From positions 167,626,214 through 167,690,213 of the forward strand of contig JBAIZL010000002.1 in assembly GCA_036971475.1 (NCBI GenBank): DNA of 64,000 nucleotides. The letters run 5' to 3'. This DNA comes from Prosapia bicincta (lineage: Eukaryota > Arthropoda > Insecta > Hemiptera > Cercopidae). Of this stretch, positions 1 through 62,780 are shown piece after piece. A program made the translations under genes and the position numbers. The first letter of the stretch is position 1. Each line of letters opens with the position of its first letter. Under the pieces are notes generated by a model. The model was given only the letters and a program-made list of their open reading frames with translations, was not told the DNA's origin and made no database searches.

Positions 1-969
1 CATTTTGGGGAGTGTTGCATAGGGGGTTGTATAGGGCGACATTCCTAAAAGGGCTTAATCATATTTTAGCATAAGGGAAATGAAAACACACAGATCAAAT
101 AGTCAATCAAGCGAAGGCAATCTTCCCAATACACCTTTAGATATGTTTCCTTATGCACTGTCAGAGTGATAGCGAAAGCCCTGATATTGGACCCTTAACG
201 TTGAGGTAGTGATCTATAACCCACGTTCTGTATGGTACCGGCAATAAAGAAATATTATACACAAGAATACCTAAAGGTTTAGTATTCATGATCAGGGCAT
301 GAAGAGTGCGTATTTTGACGTACCTCACTGAATCGGTCGGTACAGTGCCTTGTGCCGGATGAGACTCGTAAACCTTGTCCAAGCCATAATGCAAACAAAA
401 CTTTAAAAGTAATTCTCAAGGTAGGTGTTGAACTATATTAGAATACACACTTAGGGGTTCATTTCTCATCTGTTAAAAGGCGATACGTTTTTAGGAGTAG
501 TTTTAATTTAGTTGACTGTAACAAGTTATTGTAAGCTCTATTATGACTTTCCCGTAATTAATGTGAAAATTATGAAAATCATAAATCGTTTTCTGTATGT
601 ATCAAGATTGCATTAGGGTATTGTCATGTATATATATATTATAACATAAAGTACGAAGATTTAGGTTAAATTAAGTTAGTTGCTAAAATAAATCATCTAT
701 AGGATTTAGCAAAGAAAGACACAAATGGTTTTCTAGGCGGATAAAGCAGGTACCATATCATTATCCTTTCCAGGAAAGCTATAAGTTGAGTCCGGCAACC
801 ATAGACAATAGAGAAGGGTCCATAGTGGTTAAGACGGGAAATTCAGCGGCCAATATAGCCTGGGGAATTAACCGTGTACCGTTAGGTTTAGCTAATTGTA
901 GAACTGTGGGAAACTTACAAAGAACGTATTGGTGGTAGTAGGAGAGATTAGGGGTTTCAAAAAACTAAA
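1..969. other. Unassigned flank
   Basis: AT-rich sequence upstream of the LTR retroelement. It has only short open frames without recognisable motifs and no obvious repeats. Confidence 0.4.
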
Positions 970-1660
970 TGATCGGAAGTTTAAAAGGAAGTTTGAAGGA
1001 GAGTCTCAGAGAGAGGAAGACAGGTTGGTGGGGACATGGATGGAAGTGTTGTAAAGGGAGAATTTTGTTAAATTAAGTAGAGTTGTTTTTAAGTGAAATT
1101 TTAAAAAAAAGTGCGACGTAAAAGTTTTTTTTTGAAATATAAAGTAGGTTTTTTAGTGTCAAGTGTAAGCGCGGAAGTGAACAAAGCCAGGATTCCAGGG
1201 GCTCTTCAGAACAATAAGTATATTTTAATATAAGTGTAGTCAACAGACATCTATCCATTAGGTCAAAATAAATTTTAATTTCATCAAAATTTATAAAATT
1301 TATTCTAGTTTCGCCATTTCTGATTTGAAAGCAAAATTCCCGTAATGGCGACCCCGAGAGCAAGAATAAAATTTTAATACTGTTTTTTTTTAATGTTATT
1401 CTATTAAAAATCTAAAGCCTCAGAAGTCCAATTTTTATCATTGTAAGCTTAGTTAAAATACCAATCCTGTCACTGCACAATATTAATATAAATTTGGAAT
1501 AATGTGTAGAGTTAATTGAAGAGAATAAATGCAAGTGATGTTTAAAACCTGATAAGATTGTTAATTCTTTTATAAACCTAAAGGTGTGACATTAATAGGT
1601 AAGGTAAATAAATAAAGTTTAAAAATAAAATTAAATTATAACACAAGATGAGTTATAATT
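970..1660 (+). repeat. 5' LTR of a gag-only LTR retroelement
   Basis: Direct repeat of 4021-4712, both starting TGATCGGAAGTTTAAAAGGA. Shared blocks include AGTGCGACGTAAAA, GTGAACAAAGCCAGGATTCC and GGCGACCCCGAGAGCAAGAA (GCGACC... in the 3' copy). The copies differ by many substitutions and small indels, so the insertion is not recent. The end is placed where similarity stops, just before a primer-binding-site-like sequence. Confidence 0.8.
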
Positions 1661-1671
1661 TGACGCCCAAC
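1661..1671 (+). promoter_or_regulatory. Primer-binding-site-like sequence
   Basis: TGACGCCCAAC directly follows the 5' LTR. It differs by one base from TGGCGCCCAAC, the start of the tRNA-Lys primer site used by several retroelements. Downstream bases do not continue the match, so the site is decayed or the primer is another tRNA. Confidence 0.4.
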
Positions 1672-1829
1672 TATTTGGCAAAGTTAAATAGAAATGGTGA
1701 ATATAAATCATAAATTAATAAACAAATTTATTAATTTGGCTTAAGTAAAAGCGTTAATTAAGTAAATTTAATAAAAACTGTGAACATTATTAAGACTATA
1801 GAATATTATTTGGGAAGAGACTTTAAATC

Positions 1830-2711
1830 ATGAATAAAGTAGTAGAACAAAATGTGGGTGTGGGGACAGAGAAAATTGTAGGGACTAGCGTTAACACCGG
1901 AATAGATATGCTACAGTTAATGCAATTCTTAAGTGCGAACATGGATCAAACTACACAAGATTTAAAGATAACTTTAATTAGTAAATTAGATGAGAAAATG
2001 GATCAAACTGCAAAATAATTAAAGAAAACTTTAAATAGTAAATTAGATGGAATTAATGACAAATTAGATAAAATAAATAATAAAAATAACGAAATCAACG
2101 ATGAAGTTAAGGAAGTTAATGATAGATCAGTTAAGAATAATGAAGACTCTAAAGAAGAAATTAATGATGAATTAGTTGAGGATAAGGAAGAATGCAATAA
2201 AGTAAGCTTAGAATTAAACAATAAAATTAATACAACACAAACTAAATTAGCGTACGTGGAAATAATGTGTGAAGATCAACAACTAAAACAAGCGGAAGAT
2301 TTAAACATACTCAAAATTAACACGGGACAATGTATTACTGATAAACGTAGGTTAAAACAGTTAGACCACCACCTTAAGCAAAACCAAAATCAATTAACGT
2401 CAGTAGAACTTCGAAGGGGACATGTCAACATGTTAGATTACGTAGAACAAAAATTATTGTATTTCCAAGATATATCACCAAAGATACCAGAGGAATTATT
2501 AATCAGGAAACTAGTACAACTTAGGGACCTAAATGTTGCAGCAACTTTAGTCACTAGAGCGAAAAAAATTAAAAGTGCGTTCGTTAACTTAATAACATTA
2601 TTTCACTTTCAGCAGAAGGTACAATTTCGATTTACAGGACACAATAGACCCGCCCGATTTAGTCATAGACACGAAAATACCCCATTTGAGAGAGGAAAAC
2701 ACCTGCAATAG
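1830..2711 (+). pseudogene. gag-like ORF of the LTR element, one nonsense codon
   Basis: A single frame of 294 codons from ATG 1830 to TAG 2709-2711, broken only by TAA at 2016-2018. The N-terminal half is lysine-, asparagine- and glutamate-rich, with heptad-like Leu/Ile spacing that suggests a coiled coil. Short internal repeats (TTQDLKITLISKLDEK and LKKTLNSKLDGINDK) flank the stop, so the TAA looks like a point change in one repeat unit. No CCHC zinc knuckle, protease, reverse transcriptase or integrase follows. The gag assignment rests on position between the LTRs and the coiled-coil character, not on a recognised family. Confidence 0.6.
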
Positions 2712-4020
2712 TCAAGGACAATTCGACCCTTTTGTTGACCTCATGTTGTAAATAACCAGACTCATATAATACTTCTTGATTTATAAAAATAATTATAATT
2801 ATATTTGTGCTACGAAAAAAACTAAACAATTAATATGCGTTAACGAACTTAAATTTAATAAACTGCCCAAAGGAGAATTTTAATTAGGAAGTTATAAAAT
2901 TATTATTTAGTTAAACAAGTTAAATGAATTGTAAAATTTTTCACATTTACTTTTTAAGAAAGCGTATTAATTTGTATGATGTGATTTTGTAATTATGGAA
3001 TATTTGATAAGAGAAATGATCTACACAAATATTTCTAATATAATTTGGAGAATAATTATAATTCTTTATTGTAACTAATTAAATTTGAGATTAATTGAGA
3101 AGGTATAACAGTACTATAATTATAAACCATTCAGGAAAGTTTGCATACTAATTTTAATTTCTTAATAGACTTGTAAGGCTTTCAATTAAGTTACTTCATC
3201 TGTCAGCTATTTTGTAATAGTTTTAATTAAGACACTGTCAACTAAAACATTTAATAACTAAAACAATTTACAAAACTGAGTAAATTTAATCTATAATTAT
3301 AGCATTATATTTGCGACACTTTGTTTTGTTTAGTAATAATAACATTAAACTATTGAATTATGTTTCCAGTTTAATAATTAATTATGCAGCATATTTAATG
3401 ACATGTTTTAAAATTGTAAGAAAATGATAATTAACTGTTAGTTATTTTAATATGTATTTTAGCTAAACGCAATTGCTTGTTTGTTTGTTTAAAATGAATC
3501 TTAACCCTGTAACAAAATACTCGACTTAGTAAAAGAAATTAATATTCTCGTTTTTGGTAATAGACCTTATTAAGTTGTTTATATTTGTATTAGAAATTGT
3601 AGATTGGGTGAGGAATTAAAATTAACAAATTGTTCCTTATGTCATAGCATTCGAGTATTGTAAACAGCAAATTCTTAGAAATTTATGAAGGGCCCTACGA
3701 AAAAAAATGTCTTGAGAATAGCAGTTACCAACTTACTTCCATAATAATTGGTAAACTTAAGGGTAAATTTAACTGTAGAATGTTAAAAAGGTATCACAAA
3801 CCCATATTAAATAATTAAATAATTGTATAAAAGAAATTCATGAAAAAATGAATAATTATTAGGATCGTAGGATGAACAATGGCATTGTAAACTTTCACAT
3901 TTAATTTTAAAGAAAGGGTATTAATTTGTATGACGTGAATTAAATAATGATGTACTAATTATAAGTGAAATGATTTAGGATATAAGAGGTTAGAAATTTA
4001 AAATTGGTGAAGATCTAAAA
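2712..4020 (+). mobile_element. Non-coding 3' internal region of the LTR element
   Basis: AT-rich with no open frame of note and no pol remains. It contains an imperfect internal duplication of about 60 bases (near 2938-2990 and 3893-3945, both with TATTAATTTGTATGA). The whole element, 970-4712, therefore looks like a non-autonomous terminal-repeat element retaining only gag. Confidence 0.6.
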
Positions 4021-4815
<795 letters not shown>

Positions 4816-4829
4816 CACGTCTTAGAGAA

Positions 4830-6834
4830 AAAAACATTTTTAGCAATGAGTAAGTTTCCTCATTGTCAAAGCGGTAGTCTTCGAACCTAAAGATACTCAG
4901 TTCGAAACCGACCTGTGCCCCTAAATTTTTAAATCGTAATTATTGAGCACATAATTGAAAAACTGTAATATCTACAATTGTGATCCAGTATAGTTTTAAA
5001 AATAAATTTTTACTTGATTGGACGAATAAAAACGCAATTTATTAACGATTGAAATTTTTACAAGATATATATCAGGTGAGTGTGAGCGAGGTATGTAGAA
5101 GGAATTGAAAGAGGCAATAAATTAATATTTTAATTGAAAAATAAAAGAAGAGCAACAACTTGTAATTTTACTGACACTTTATTTAAATATGAAATTTTAA
5201 TAAACAACCACCACTTAAACTATACATATATATTATACCACAAATTTATATCATTATATTTATTATTTACAAAACATTTATTTTTTTGTGTATTATACGT
5301 AAATTTATTATAACATTGAATATAATCGAATTTACAAAGTACGTCCTTTATACTGTACAAAAAAATACATTCAATATAATGAAATCGTATAAAACGTAGC
5401 CACTACAAATTTACAAAATCTCTGTATCATATATATGTAGATTATTTGGATGCATTATAACATACAAGCGTTTCCATAGACCTGGTGTATTTAGACATGC
5501 TTCAGATTGTAAGTCACATGAGAGTTAACGAAAGATTTTCCAACAAACGTTACACGGAAATAATAATATATTACTTACAATAAGGGATGTATGAGGAAAA
5601 ACTAATAGGAAAAAACCTATACCATCAGTATATTTTAGCATGACACAATAATAACAAATGCAGTTGTTGTTACAAACTCGCTTTATGTTTTAGCCTCACC
5701 GAAACATTTGACATTTCGTTTGGAAAAATCATCAAGCACAGCCACATATCCAATTAAAATTTAAATATACTCAAAAAGGGCAAACATGAGATAATGTACA
5801 CCTACTTACAATAGAGTAATAATGTTTACAATATTTACATCATATGGGCTTATTTTATTATTTAACTAAAACTTTATTACTTTAAAACTTACTTAAAGTT
5901 ACTTTCAATTAATCTGTCTATTTTTGCCATCCTCATACATATCTCAAGCGTTTTAACATTTTGAAAGAAAACTTTCTACCGAAAATTGCTATTTTCTTAG
6001 TGTACGAAGTCATTCTAAATATGGTTTTAGTGTGACATAAGAGTGTCATTTTATAGATGTTACACCCTGTCAGTAAGATAATTTTAAACTGTATATCATC
6101 ATACTGTCTGTATTTTGCATTTCCAATATTTAATAAGGTTTTGATGTTTTTGTAATAGAGTAATATTTGTATACTATGGTCCAGAGAAAATTCTTTATTT
6201 TCTGCTAATTGGTCCGGAAAAGGTATTATCAGAGAATAAACCCTTTTTTGCAGTTTAATATTTTAAACGTCCCAAGAAAATATTTACGTTTTCAGCCTAT
6301 AAATACGTAACAGTGAAACAAACACTATCTTTTCTACGTAAATGTAAACTCTTTCGACGATCAGGCCATCACGAACAGTAACTAAAAAAGTACTATGCAT
6401 TTTTTTTCAAACTTTTTGATTAGGTCTTGCTACTGAGAATATATTCATGTAACCAAAGTATTTCATGTGATAATATTCCTGTGGCAAATTTCATAAATGT
6501 TATATAATAATGTGTAAACGTAACAAGCATAGCATACATGAAAATATATTACAGCGTTTCTTTTAAACAATGTTTGAACATTTGAAACTAAAACGTACAA
6601 ATCGTAATTCCACAAACTTCTATAAATATTAAACAATGTTTGTCTAACATAATCCGAAGCCTGTTTTATCAAATATAAGATGAAAAAAAAATTAAAAGGG
6701 TTTTTTAATATTGAATTTTTAAAACAATGTAAACCCAGTTTTTCAATATGTTACGCTTTCTTCCAAAGAAAAATAAAGTAATTTAAAAAGAGTATTCGCA
6801 TAATAGTATATATTAATATAATGAAAGATATCGG

Positions 6835-6900
<66 letters not shown>

Positions 6901-7611
6901 ATATACTACAATAATAATTATCTTTAATCGCTTACGTATTCCCATGGTGTATTTTGGCCGAAATACATATCAGAAGAATCTGCTAAAACTAGTTAAATTG
7001 ACCAAACATTGATATGTAAAAATCAAATTATTTTTTCTGTATTCAATAATATTTAAATTTTATTCTTCTTAGCACAATACTATCAAGTAAAGTCAAGAAA
7101 TTATATATTTAAACTAATGTAAATACAGATAAGAAAATGATGCAGAAGAATTTTAAATTGCCTCTAAAAAAATAAAAGTAACCGTGGAATGGAAAAATAT
7201 TTTTTATAACAGTGTCTTTAGGTTGCCTAATTTTTCACATAACCAATTAGTTTTAAAATCGCTACACTTTTACTATATAAAGTATTTTTACGTACTTAAA
7301 TTTAAATTTAGATAAAATATGTTACAGAAGTAAGATTTATGGTAAAATTGCTTTTACACGTATAATTTGTACCCATCTTTTAAAGTTCTATTCAAGTAAG
7401 GATATGTACGGGTAAAAACAGTATGTATCAAGTCAAACACGCTGCATACTCTTATTATGAACTTGGTTCACTTTATTGTTTTCATAGAAACTTTGTCCAG
7501 TATACTCCATTATTCAATGGTTCTGATATTTTCACGTTAAGAGCCATCCAGACGTACTTTATCTAAAGAACTTTATAGAGATTACGATTTTCGTGGATGG
7601 ATCCACACTCA
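4830..7611 (-). other. Downstream flank, probably including the receptor 3' UTR
   Basis: No coding sequence is recognised. It lies directly downstream of the receptor stop codon on the minus strand. Minus-strand AATAAA signals occur (for example TTTATT near 5175 on the plus strand), so a long AT-rich 3' UTR is plausible, but no cleavage site can be fixed by eye. A (TA)n tract lies at about 6838-6905. Confidence 0.4.
6838..6905. repeat. (TA)n microsatellite
   Basis: Near-pure TA run with one TTTA interruption. Confidence 0.95.
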
Positions 7612-55491
<47,880 letters not shown>

Positions 55492-55550
55492 CTGCAACAT
55501 AGAACACACGAATATTTTTAGTAAATGACGCTGTACCTTCATTGCACTAC

Positions 55551-55553
<3 letters not shown>

Positions 55554-55618
<65 letters not shown>
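55554..55618. repeat. (TA)n microsatellite
   Basis: TA tract just upstream of the first visible receptor exon. Confidence 0.95.
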
Positions 55619-55619
<1 letters not shown>

Positions 55620-55771
55620 CCCAACAAATATAATTACTTTAATTACCATAATTCAGTAATAGTCGCTATCGTTTCCTCATGAGTGTCAACTTATACTTAC
55701 GAATATAGTTATTTTTATGTAATAATTTTTCTAAAATATTTGTACCTGTACGTCATTGTTTACGTTTTTTG

Positions 55772-56003
<232 letters not shown>

Positions 56004-56015
56004 TATAATTTACAA

Positions 56016-56022
<7 letters not shown>

Positions 56023-56084
<62 letters not shown>

Positions 56085-56118
56085 GTGTGTGTGTGTGTGT
56101 GTGTGTGTGATATTAAAT
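56023..56118. repeat. (TA)n-(GT)n microsatellite
   Basis: TA tract to about 56080 followed by GT. Confidence 0.95.
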
Positions 56119-59100
56119 ACGAAAGATAATAAATACAGATTATATTGCAATACTAATAATAATCCCATTTCATATATAAAATGTATTTACTACTGTATTA
56201 GATATAAAAAAATATATACATCCCGTATTTGTAGTTAAATAACAAGTACATTACACATATTTATGAATTTATAATTATCGATAAATGTAAATCCATAAAT
56301 TTATTTGTTTTTTTTTATATATTTCTTCATAAACCCCGTCAATGAAATAGTTGAAACATAAATGTGACACTAATGCTACTTGATTTATAAAATAATTGTC
56401 AACAGTTGTATTTGGTATTCTATAGTATTCCTACAGGACGCTTTACTTTAACCATCTTCTCTGCGCACCGCCAGCTCTTCTACTCCCATTCACACTTTGT
56501 GTTGCACCACACCTTGATCTTAAGAAAGTAATAATCTAATTTTTGACTTCTAACTCTGGTTCGAAACTAGTATCCCAAAAGTAAAATCTTCCAGAAAGAC
56601 CGACTCCTGAATTTATAATAAATCCATTGTGCAACCTTAAGTCCTATAGAGTATGTCGGGGTCACGGATTCATTAAGGGACATTTTGACTTAAAGTGTAT
56701 TTCAAAGGTATTCACTAGTGACACTTACTTTAGGCTATGTAAAATAAAAACTGCTATTGGAAAATATAATTTTTATCAATTTTAGAACTAATATATAATG
56801 TTGTTAAAAGTACAGGTTTTTATTCGCATGTGTTAATCATTATTTGAAATAAAATTATCAATTTTAGACTAGTCTATACAAATAAATTTAATATAATTTC
56901 GATTTCATTTTATTATTTTATTGCCCAAACTATTCCTCTGTTTACTCGTACATTCCTTGTTTATTTCTTAATCTTTAGGAATTTTTGTATGTTATTAAAC
57001 TGAAGACAGTGTCGTCAAGTAACACCACTATACTAACCAGACCATTTTTGATTCACTTCAGTAAATTTAATATTACAAATTTATCATTATTATATGTTTT
57101 AGAGATTATGCATCAAATTACCTATCTTTATATAAATACAATTATCAAAAAAAAAACATCTATGCAAGAAAATATACTCGAAAGTTTTTGTTCATGTTGA
57201 AACGATATCAACAAATTTCAAAATAGAATTATTCAATTTATGTACAGTGCAAAATTTCATTTATTATATCGTTCTTATAAAATAAAATTATTAAATTTAT
57301 GTCATGATGCAAAATATGAAACTAATAAAATTAGTTTTCTTCTTACTATACAACAACAAAAGTTATTGCTTTAAGTTAATACTTCTTTTCTTGGTATTTC
57401 AACAAATTTCTATAACCTAAACAATTTATGGTGTTGAATTTAAATTTTCCCTGATCTAATTGTGTTGTATTTGCTGTTTGTAATCTTGCTTGTTCTATTT
57501 TCTATAATTGTTGGTAATATTCGTTAATTTAGACTAATATCGTTTTTGGATATTACCTATTTGATCAATTTGGCCGTTGCAGTACCGAGCTCTTCGCAAC
57601 GACGCCGACTTTCATTAGAGACGAACACGTTTGGTTTTGATGGCGGATTCCACTCAGAGATACCGGATAGGTTTTATTATGTAATTTGTTCACAGACAGC
57701 TTTTCTTTGAATGAACCAAATGTATTTATTTGTATCTACAGTTTTAATAAGTATAAAAAAATAACCTTTCGTTCTATAAAAAGGTTTTGCATACTTATTT
57801 GGGCTTATCGATAGTAAGAATCGGAAATCAGGTATTCGTACTGATATGAAAAGGCGCAGGTGTGAGCCCAATGTTTGTAGATTTATTTATGAGTTGGTTT
57901 GAAAGGTACATACTTTATTATTTATGGTGTCTTACGAGAATACTATATTTTCTAATATACAAATGCCAACATCTACGAAGCTAGGCCGGACTCATCCTCT
58001 AATGAGATTTAACTTGAAGAATCCCTAAAGGTAGAGAAATTTGAAAATCCAGGTATAATTTACCACTTTAATGATTTTATCGTATATAGGGATACACAAT
58101 AATATATATTCCCAGTATAATATATTCTAGTTCTGTTTTTAAGGCACAAAGAATTTTACGCAGAGTCTAAATATCTGACTGAAACAGTTTCAAAAGGAAT
58201 ATATAATTTTTAGTTTTGATAAAGACAAGTATTAAGGAGTGCTCTCTATCTCCGTAAGTAATTATTTTTCAAAGCAAATCGTCTTTAACTTGGTCCTTGC
58301 GTCATAGAAATTTATTTGCTATTAAAATTTCAATTTCACAATTACGTATCAATAAAATCTAAAATAAAATATTTAATATAGTTAGTTGTTGTAGCGTATA
58401 ATGTAATTAGATAGAATATATGATGAGTAGTAATAAATATATAAAAATGAGTACAATAAATATATGAAACATCCGTAATAAATACGTAAAAGAATAAAAA
58501 TTCCTGCATTCGAAATTAACTTACAGACAATGTGAATCCCAAAACATAAAGCAAGTTTTAAACAAATAACTCGTTAAATGAAGGTCTAAATCTTGCTTTA
58601 AATATTTATTCTATTTCAAAAAACATTTTCCCTCTATTCCTACTAATAATTGATATTTTAAATATGTTTTAGCTTCCAACAGGGTAGAAATAAAATATCT
58701 TGAGTATAGAAATATTTTTTCTATCGTCTTTACTATATTTGTGACAAGAATTATTATAACCGCTAGGATAATTAAAAGTCGTAATTCCTCTTTCAACAGC
58801 ACGTTATTACAAAATCATTTAATATGGAAAATAATGTTTAATTTATAGAATATAAGTTGGTGTTTGTTAGGCATTTGGGTGTTTCAATTACAATAGCAAT
58901 ATAGGTTATTATATATTTTACGATATTTTATGAAAATCTAAATTTAATATTGCAGGAATTAGCAAGAATCTGTTATAGATAAATAGTACATATAATACAC
59001 CGACATATATTCAAAACATTACGTTGTGGCACTCGGGAGGAGTGCTGACTGAACCCATATATTTTATACCCACGTCTACAGATATTAAAAATTGTGAAAA

Positions 59101-59606
59101 ACATTTAAATTTGTGTAATACACAAGGAACACGTTACTCAAAGCAGTCTCATACACAATGAAAATTATAACTATTTCTCACTGTATATTGTACAAAAAAA
59201 TTCTTGATATATAAGTTTTTCAAACATTTATATTTATTTACTTTTTAAAAAGTAAGTACCGGTACGTTTTTACAAATAAATCTAGATTAGTTATGTCAAT
59301 ATAGCTTTGATACAATGCCTGAAAATATTTATGCTCTACCCGTAATTATTTAACTGGGTATATTAATTGAGTAAACTCAATATGCTAATATAAGATGGTG
59401 TAGTTTATAATATTTCTGTAAAATATACGAGGAAATAAATAAATCCTTAATAATTTGCGTTATCGCCATCAAACAATACAGGTAACAAATCAGGTGGTCC
59501 TGTAATATAAAAGGACGACAAGGTAGATTATTGGTAACACCATGTTATGGCATAAATTATTACACAAACACAAATAAATAGGCCTATATTTTATTACCCA
59601 CACATA

Positions 59607-59608
<2 letters not shown>

Positions 59609-59655
<47 letters not shown>
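59609..59655. repeat. (TA)n microsatellite
   Basis: Pure TA dinucleotide tract. Confidence 0.95.
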
Positions 59656-59658
<3 letters not shown>

Positions 59659-60786
59659 AGTAAAACGTTATAACTGACAATATGTGTTTTCCCATGACGA
59701 AGAGAGTCTAAAAATGGAATCAACAATATTTTTTAAAGATAATAATACAAAAATGAAATTAATTTCGAACAGTAATTATTGTGGTGAAATATTTACGTCT
59801 GTATTGACCTCGTTAATTGGATTAGTCAATAAACGTCCTCATAGTTTACCCTTTCTGCAATAAAGTTTTTTTATATGTCATCAAGCTATTTTGTTTGTTA
59901 AAACTATTTAATTAAAAACAAGCTAATAAATAATAATAATCATCATAAGTTTAAAATGAAAGGTGTGTTGAAACTGAACAGCCCTAAGTGGTAACAGTTG
60001 GATCTAATCATGAGAGCAATACTCGTTTGAAGGGGTGTGTATGCCCTAATGGACTGCCTAATGTGCATGGCCTGCACAGCTGTCAAGAGATTCACAGAGT
60101 GTGTTTGTTGGGCAGGGAGTAGGGCAAATGTAAACATTCGCGGTTTGGATTGCACAGTGCTTTCAAATTTAAAGTTTATTCATCACTGTAGATTTAGGTT
60201 TTTGTGTACACAACGTTACCCGAAAAGCAGGAACTCATTTGCGTAAAGTGAACTCATTTTTGTAACAAATCATTCACCGGTAAACATTTATTCACATTCA
60301 ATTATTGGAAACAAAGTAGTAACAGTAGTCTAGACTAACATCAAAGAATAAAATTACAAATTATTTGTAATACATATATTATTAGATTCAGCAAAAAATA
60401 CAATCAGTTTGTTTTAAGAGAATCCCTGCTGATAAGAGACATATGGCAGGTAATAATAATACCTGATTAAATTTGGAAATAAAATGGAATGGTAAAGTGG
60501 AAAGTCTGACGCAAGTGGAATATATTATGAAAAGATTTTAATTTCTGTCACTGAATAAAAAAAATAGATAAAATGATTCAACAACATGTATCCCATTGTA
60601 AATTATATAAATCGATTTGTCGTATAATAAAAGTTTGAAAGATAGGTTTATATTGTAAGAATGTCCTTAGTTTGAAAAAAATACCTTAAAAGTTGAATTT
60701 ATATTAATATTTATTTTGTAAATATATGATGTATAAAAAATCTTGTATTTATTTATTAACTAACAGTATTTTAGGCGTTTATTATT

Positions 60787-60849
60787 GAACGATTATTATT
60801 ATGGTTTATTATAGCGGAACGATTATTATTATGGTTTATTACAGCGGAA
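60787..60849. repeat. 30-bp tandem duplication
   Basis: AACGATTATTATTATGGTTT ATTATAGCGG occurs twice in a row (one difference, TATAG versus TACAG), followed by a third AACG. Confidence 0.9.
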
Positions 60850-61524
60850 CGTATATTGAGGTTTAGGATCTTTATAAAAGCTTGAAAATATTGTCTTAAA
60901 GTAGTTTATATATAATGACGTAAATTCTTACAAATTTATAATATGTCGAAATGAAAGCTTTATATTATTTCAAACGGTATCAATAGTTTTCAGCGAGTTA
61001 GTTAGAAAAAAAATTTAACAATTTTTTTGTAATTGGTAAATAAGCCAAACAAATATTAAAAATGTCAAGTTTACATTGAAACGTGACGCATATAGAGGTT
61101 CAGAAATTCCTCTATCAAAAACTCTTAAACATTTATACCTCAAAAGGCTGATCAAACCTTCGTGTATCCATATTCTTAGGCTATAATTTGCTTATTGGCC
61201 TTAGTGAATGTAGAGTTTATTCTTAGCAGATCTAAGAAACGGAAATACGGGTTTCATGTAGGGGGCAGTTTTTCCGCATAAGGTGTTTATTTCCACGACC
61301 GCCTCTGGTAGATTTTATAAATTTATATGAGAGACAGCAGTGCTGAAGATAAAACATTTTAAACTATGATGAATGATAGCCATCGTTAGATTGGAAAGAA
61401 GCTGGCAAAAAAAGTGCAATTATCCAAAGATGATAAAAGAGGATATTCTGAATAATATAACGAATAATAAAATGTGAAGCCTACTCTTAAACAGTAACTA
61501 TAAATTTATTAACCCTACAAAATG

Positions 61525-61526
<2 letters not shown>

Positions 61527-61580
<54 letters not shown>

Positions 61581-61788
61581 CGTTTTCTTGTTTAATAATT
61601 TAAAACAACATAGGTTATTCAAATACAAGAATATTTAATAATTTATATCCAAAGCTTTTCGTTGGTATACAGTACCAACATCATCAGGAATCCAAAATTT
61701 TCATTCCTGATGATGTTGGTACAGTTTACCAACGAAAAGCTTTGGATATAAATTATTAAATATTCTTGTATTTGAATAACCTATGTTG

Positions 61789-61849
<61 letters not shown>
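61527..61849. mobile_element. Hairpin of the PLE-terminus family between two (TA)n tracts
   Basis: (TA)n at 61527-61574, inverted arms 61600-61691 and 61703-61794 separated by 11 bases, then (TA)n to 61849. Arms are nearly identical (one visible change, TATACAGTACC versus GGTACAGTTTACC). The right arm reads CTGATGA (61707-61713), hairpin GTTGGTA/TACCAAC, GAAA (61734-61737), AAGCTT, T, GGAT on the plus strand. Confidence 0.8.
61703..61749 (+). ncRNA. Hammerhead-like core in hairpin arm
   Basis: CTGATGA, stem II GTTGGTA/TACCAAC, GAAA with self-complementary AAGCTT as stem III. ATTC and GGAT give a weak stem I with a G-U pair. The nucleotide at the cleavage position is U, which is permitted but poor, so activity is doubtful. 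Confidence 0.35.
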
Positions 61850-61853
<4 letters not shown>

Positions 61854-61917
61854 TAAACAAATACTAACAATGGGTGCAATAGTTTATAGTAAAAATTAAT
61901 ACTGCAGGACTCAGTTG

Positions 61918-62068
<151 letters not shown>

Positions 62069-62767
62069 AACACACACTCACATACAAATGCATTGAATTT
62101 TAAAATCGAAATTATTATGACCTTAAATACACAGAATTATTTTTTGTTGCCTATATCTTGTAAAATTGTATGGAAAAATCAAAACAAAGAAATCTGATCT
62201 ACGGTAAATTTCGTAGTTATTTTATTTCAAAAAATCTAAAAAAATGAAGGAAATAATCTGAATTGAATTAAACTTCTAAGTGAACCAATGGCTTTGATCA
62301 AAATTCTAAAAATGTTCTTTATGAAATTGTAATAAGTCTTTTATGTTAAGAATTTATCATACATTTTGATATAACAACTATTACAGTCTTTGAATTGTCA
62401 TCAATAAATAGTCTGTGTTCTTCAATAAATTTTGTTATTGCAATTTAAAAAGTTAATTACTGTAATTGTTAAAGAAACGTAAATCCTAAAATAACAATCA
62501 TTACTTGTATTGTTTTAAATAATATTTATGAAAAAATATTCACAGGCATGAAATGTAATAGACATATTTTTTCACTTACATTTTATTTTAAATATTTTAA
62601 TCAATGACACTTTACAAATTAAATATAGAATCAAAATGATTTTTCCTACATTTATTTAAAATATTCTGTCCCTGTTTATCTCTACTTTACAATTCCCTCC
62701 TGTATTGAATTAGCCGTCAATCGCCTGGCATTTGTAGGAATATCTAGCATTGTACCTGCAGCATGGG

Positions 62768-62780
62768 GTTGCTAGGCAAC
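62768..62780. promoter_or_regulatory. X-box (RFX-type) motif in a GC-richer block
   Basis: GTTGCTAGGCAAC is an inverted repeat of two RFX half-sites (GTTGCY and RGCAAC). It lies in a block (about 62695-62850) with higher GC than its surroundings and with pyrimidine-rich CTTCCTCCTCCC nearby. The block sits about 7 kb upstream of the first visible receptor exon, so it could be a promoter or 5' UTR of that gene or of something else. Confidence 0.4.

Noticed and set aside
161..394. 77-codon minus-strand frame near the window start
   Set aside because: No recognisable domain, low complexity neighbourhood and no supporting signals.
4855..4920. tRNA-like sequence (GTTCGAAAC box and a possible anticodon stem)
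   Set aside because: The anticodon loop would have eight bases, the T-stem is mismatched and no acceptor stem pairs. At most it is a decayed tRNA-derived SINE head.
59943..60246. Overlapping open frames of about 70 codons on both strands
   Set aside because: Both start at GTG rather than ATG, lack known motifs, and one is simply the complement of the other.
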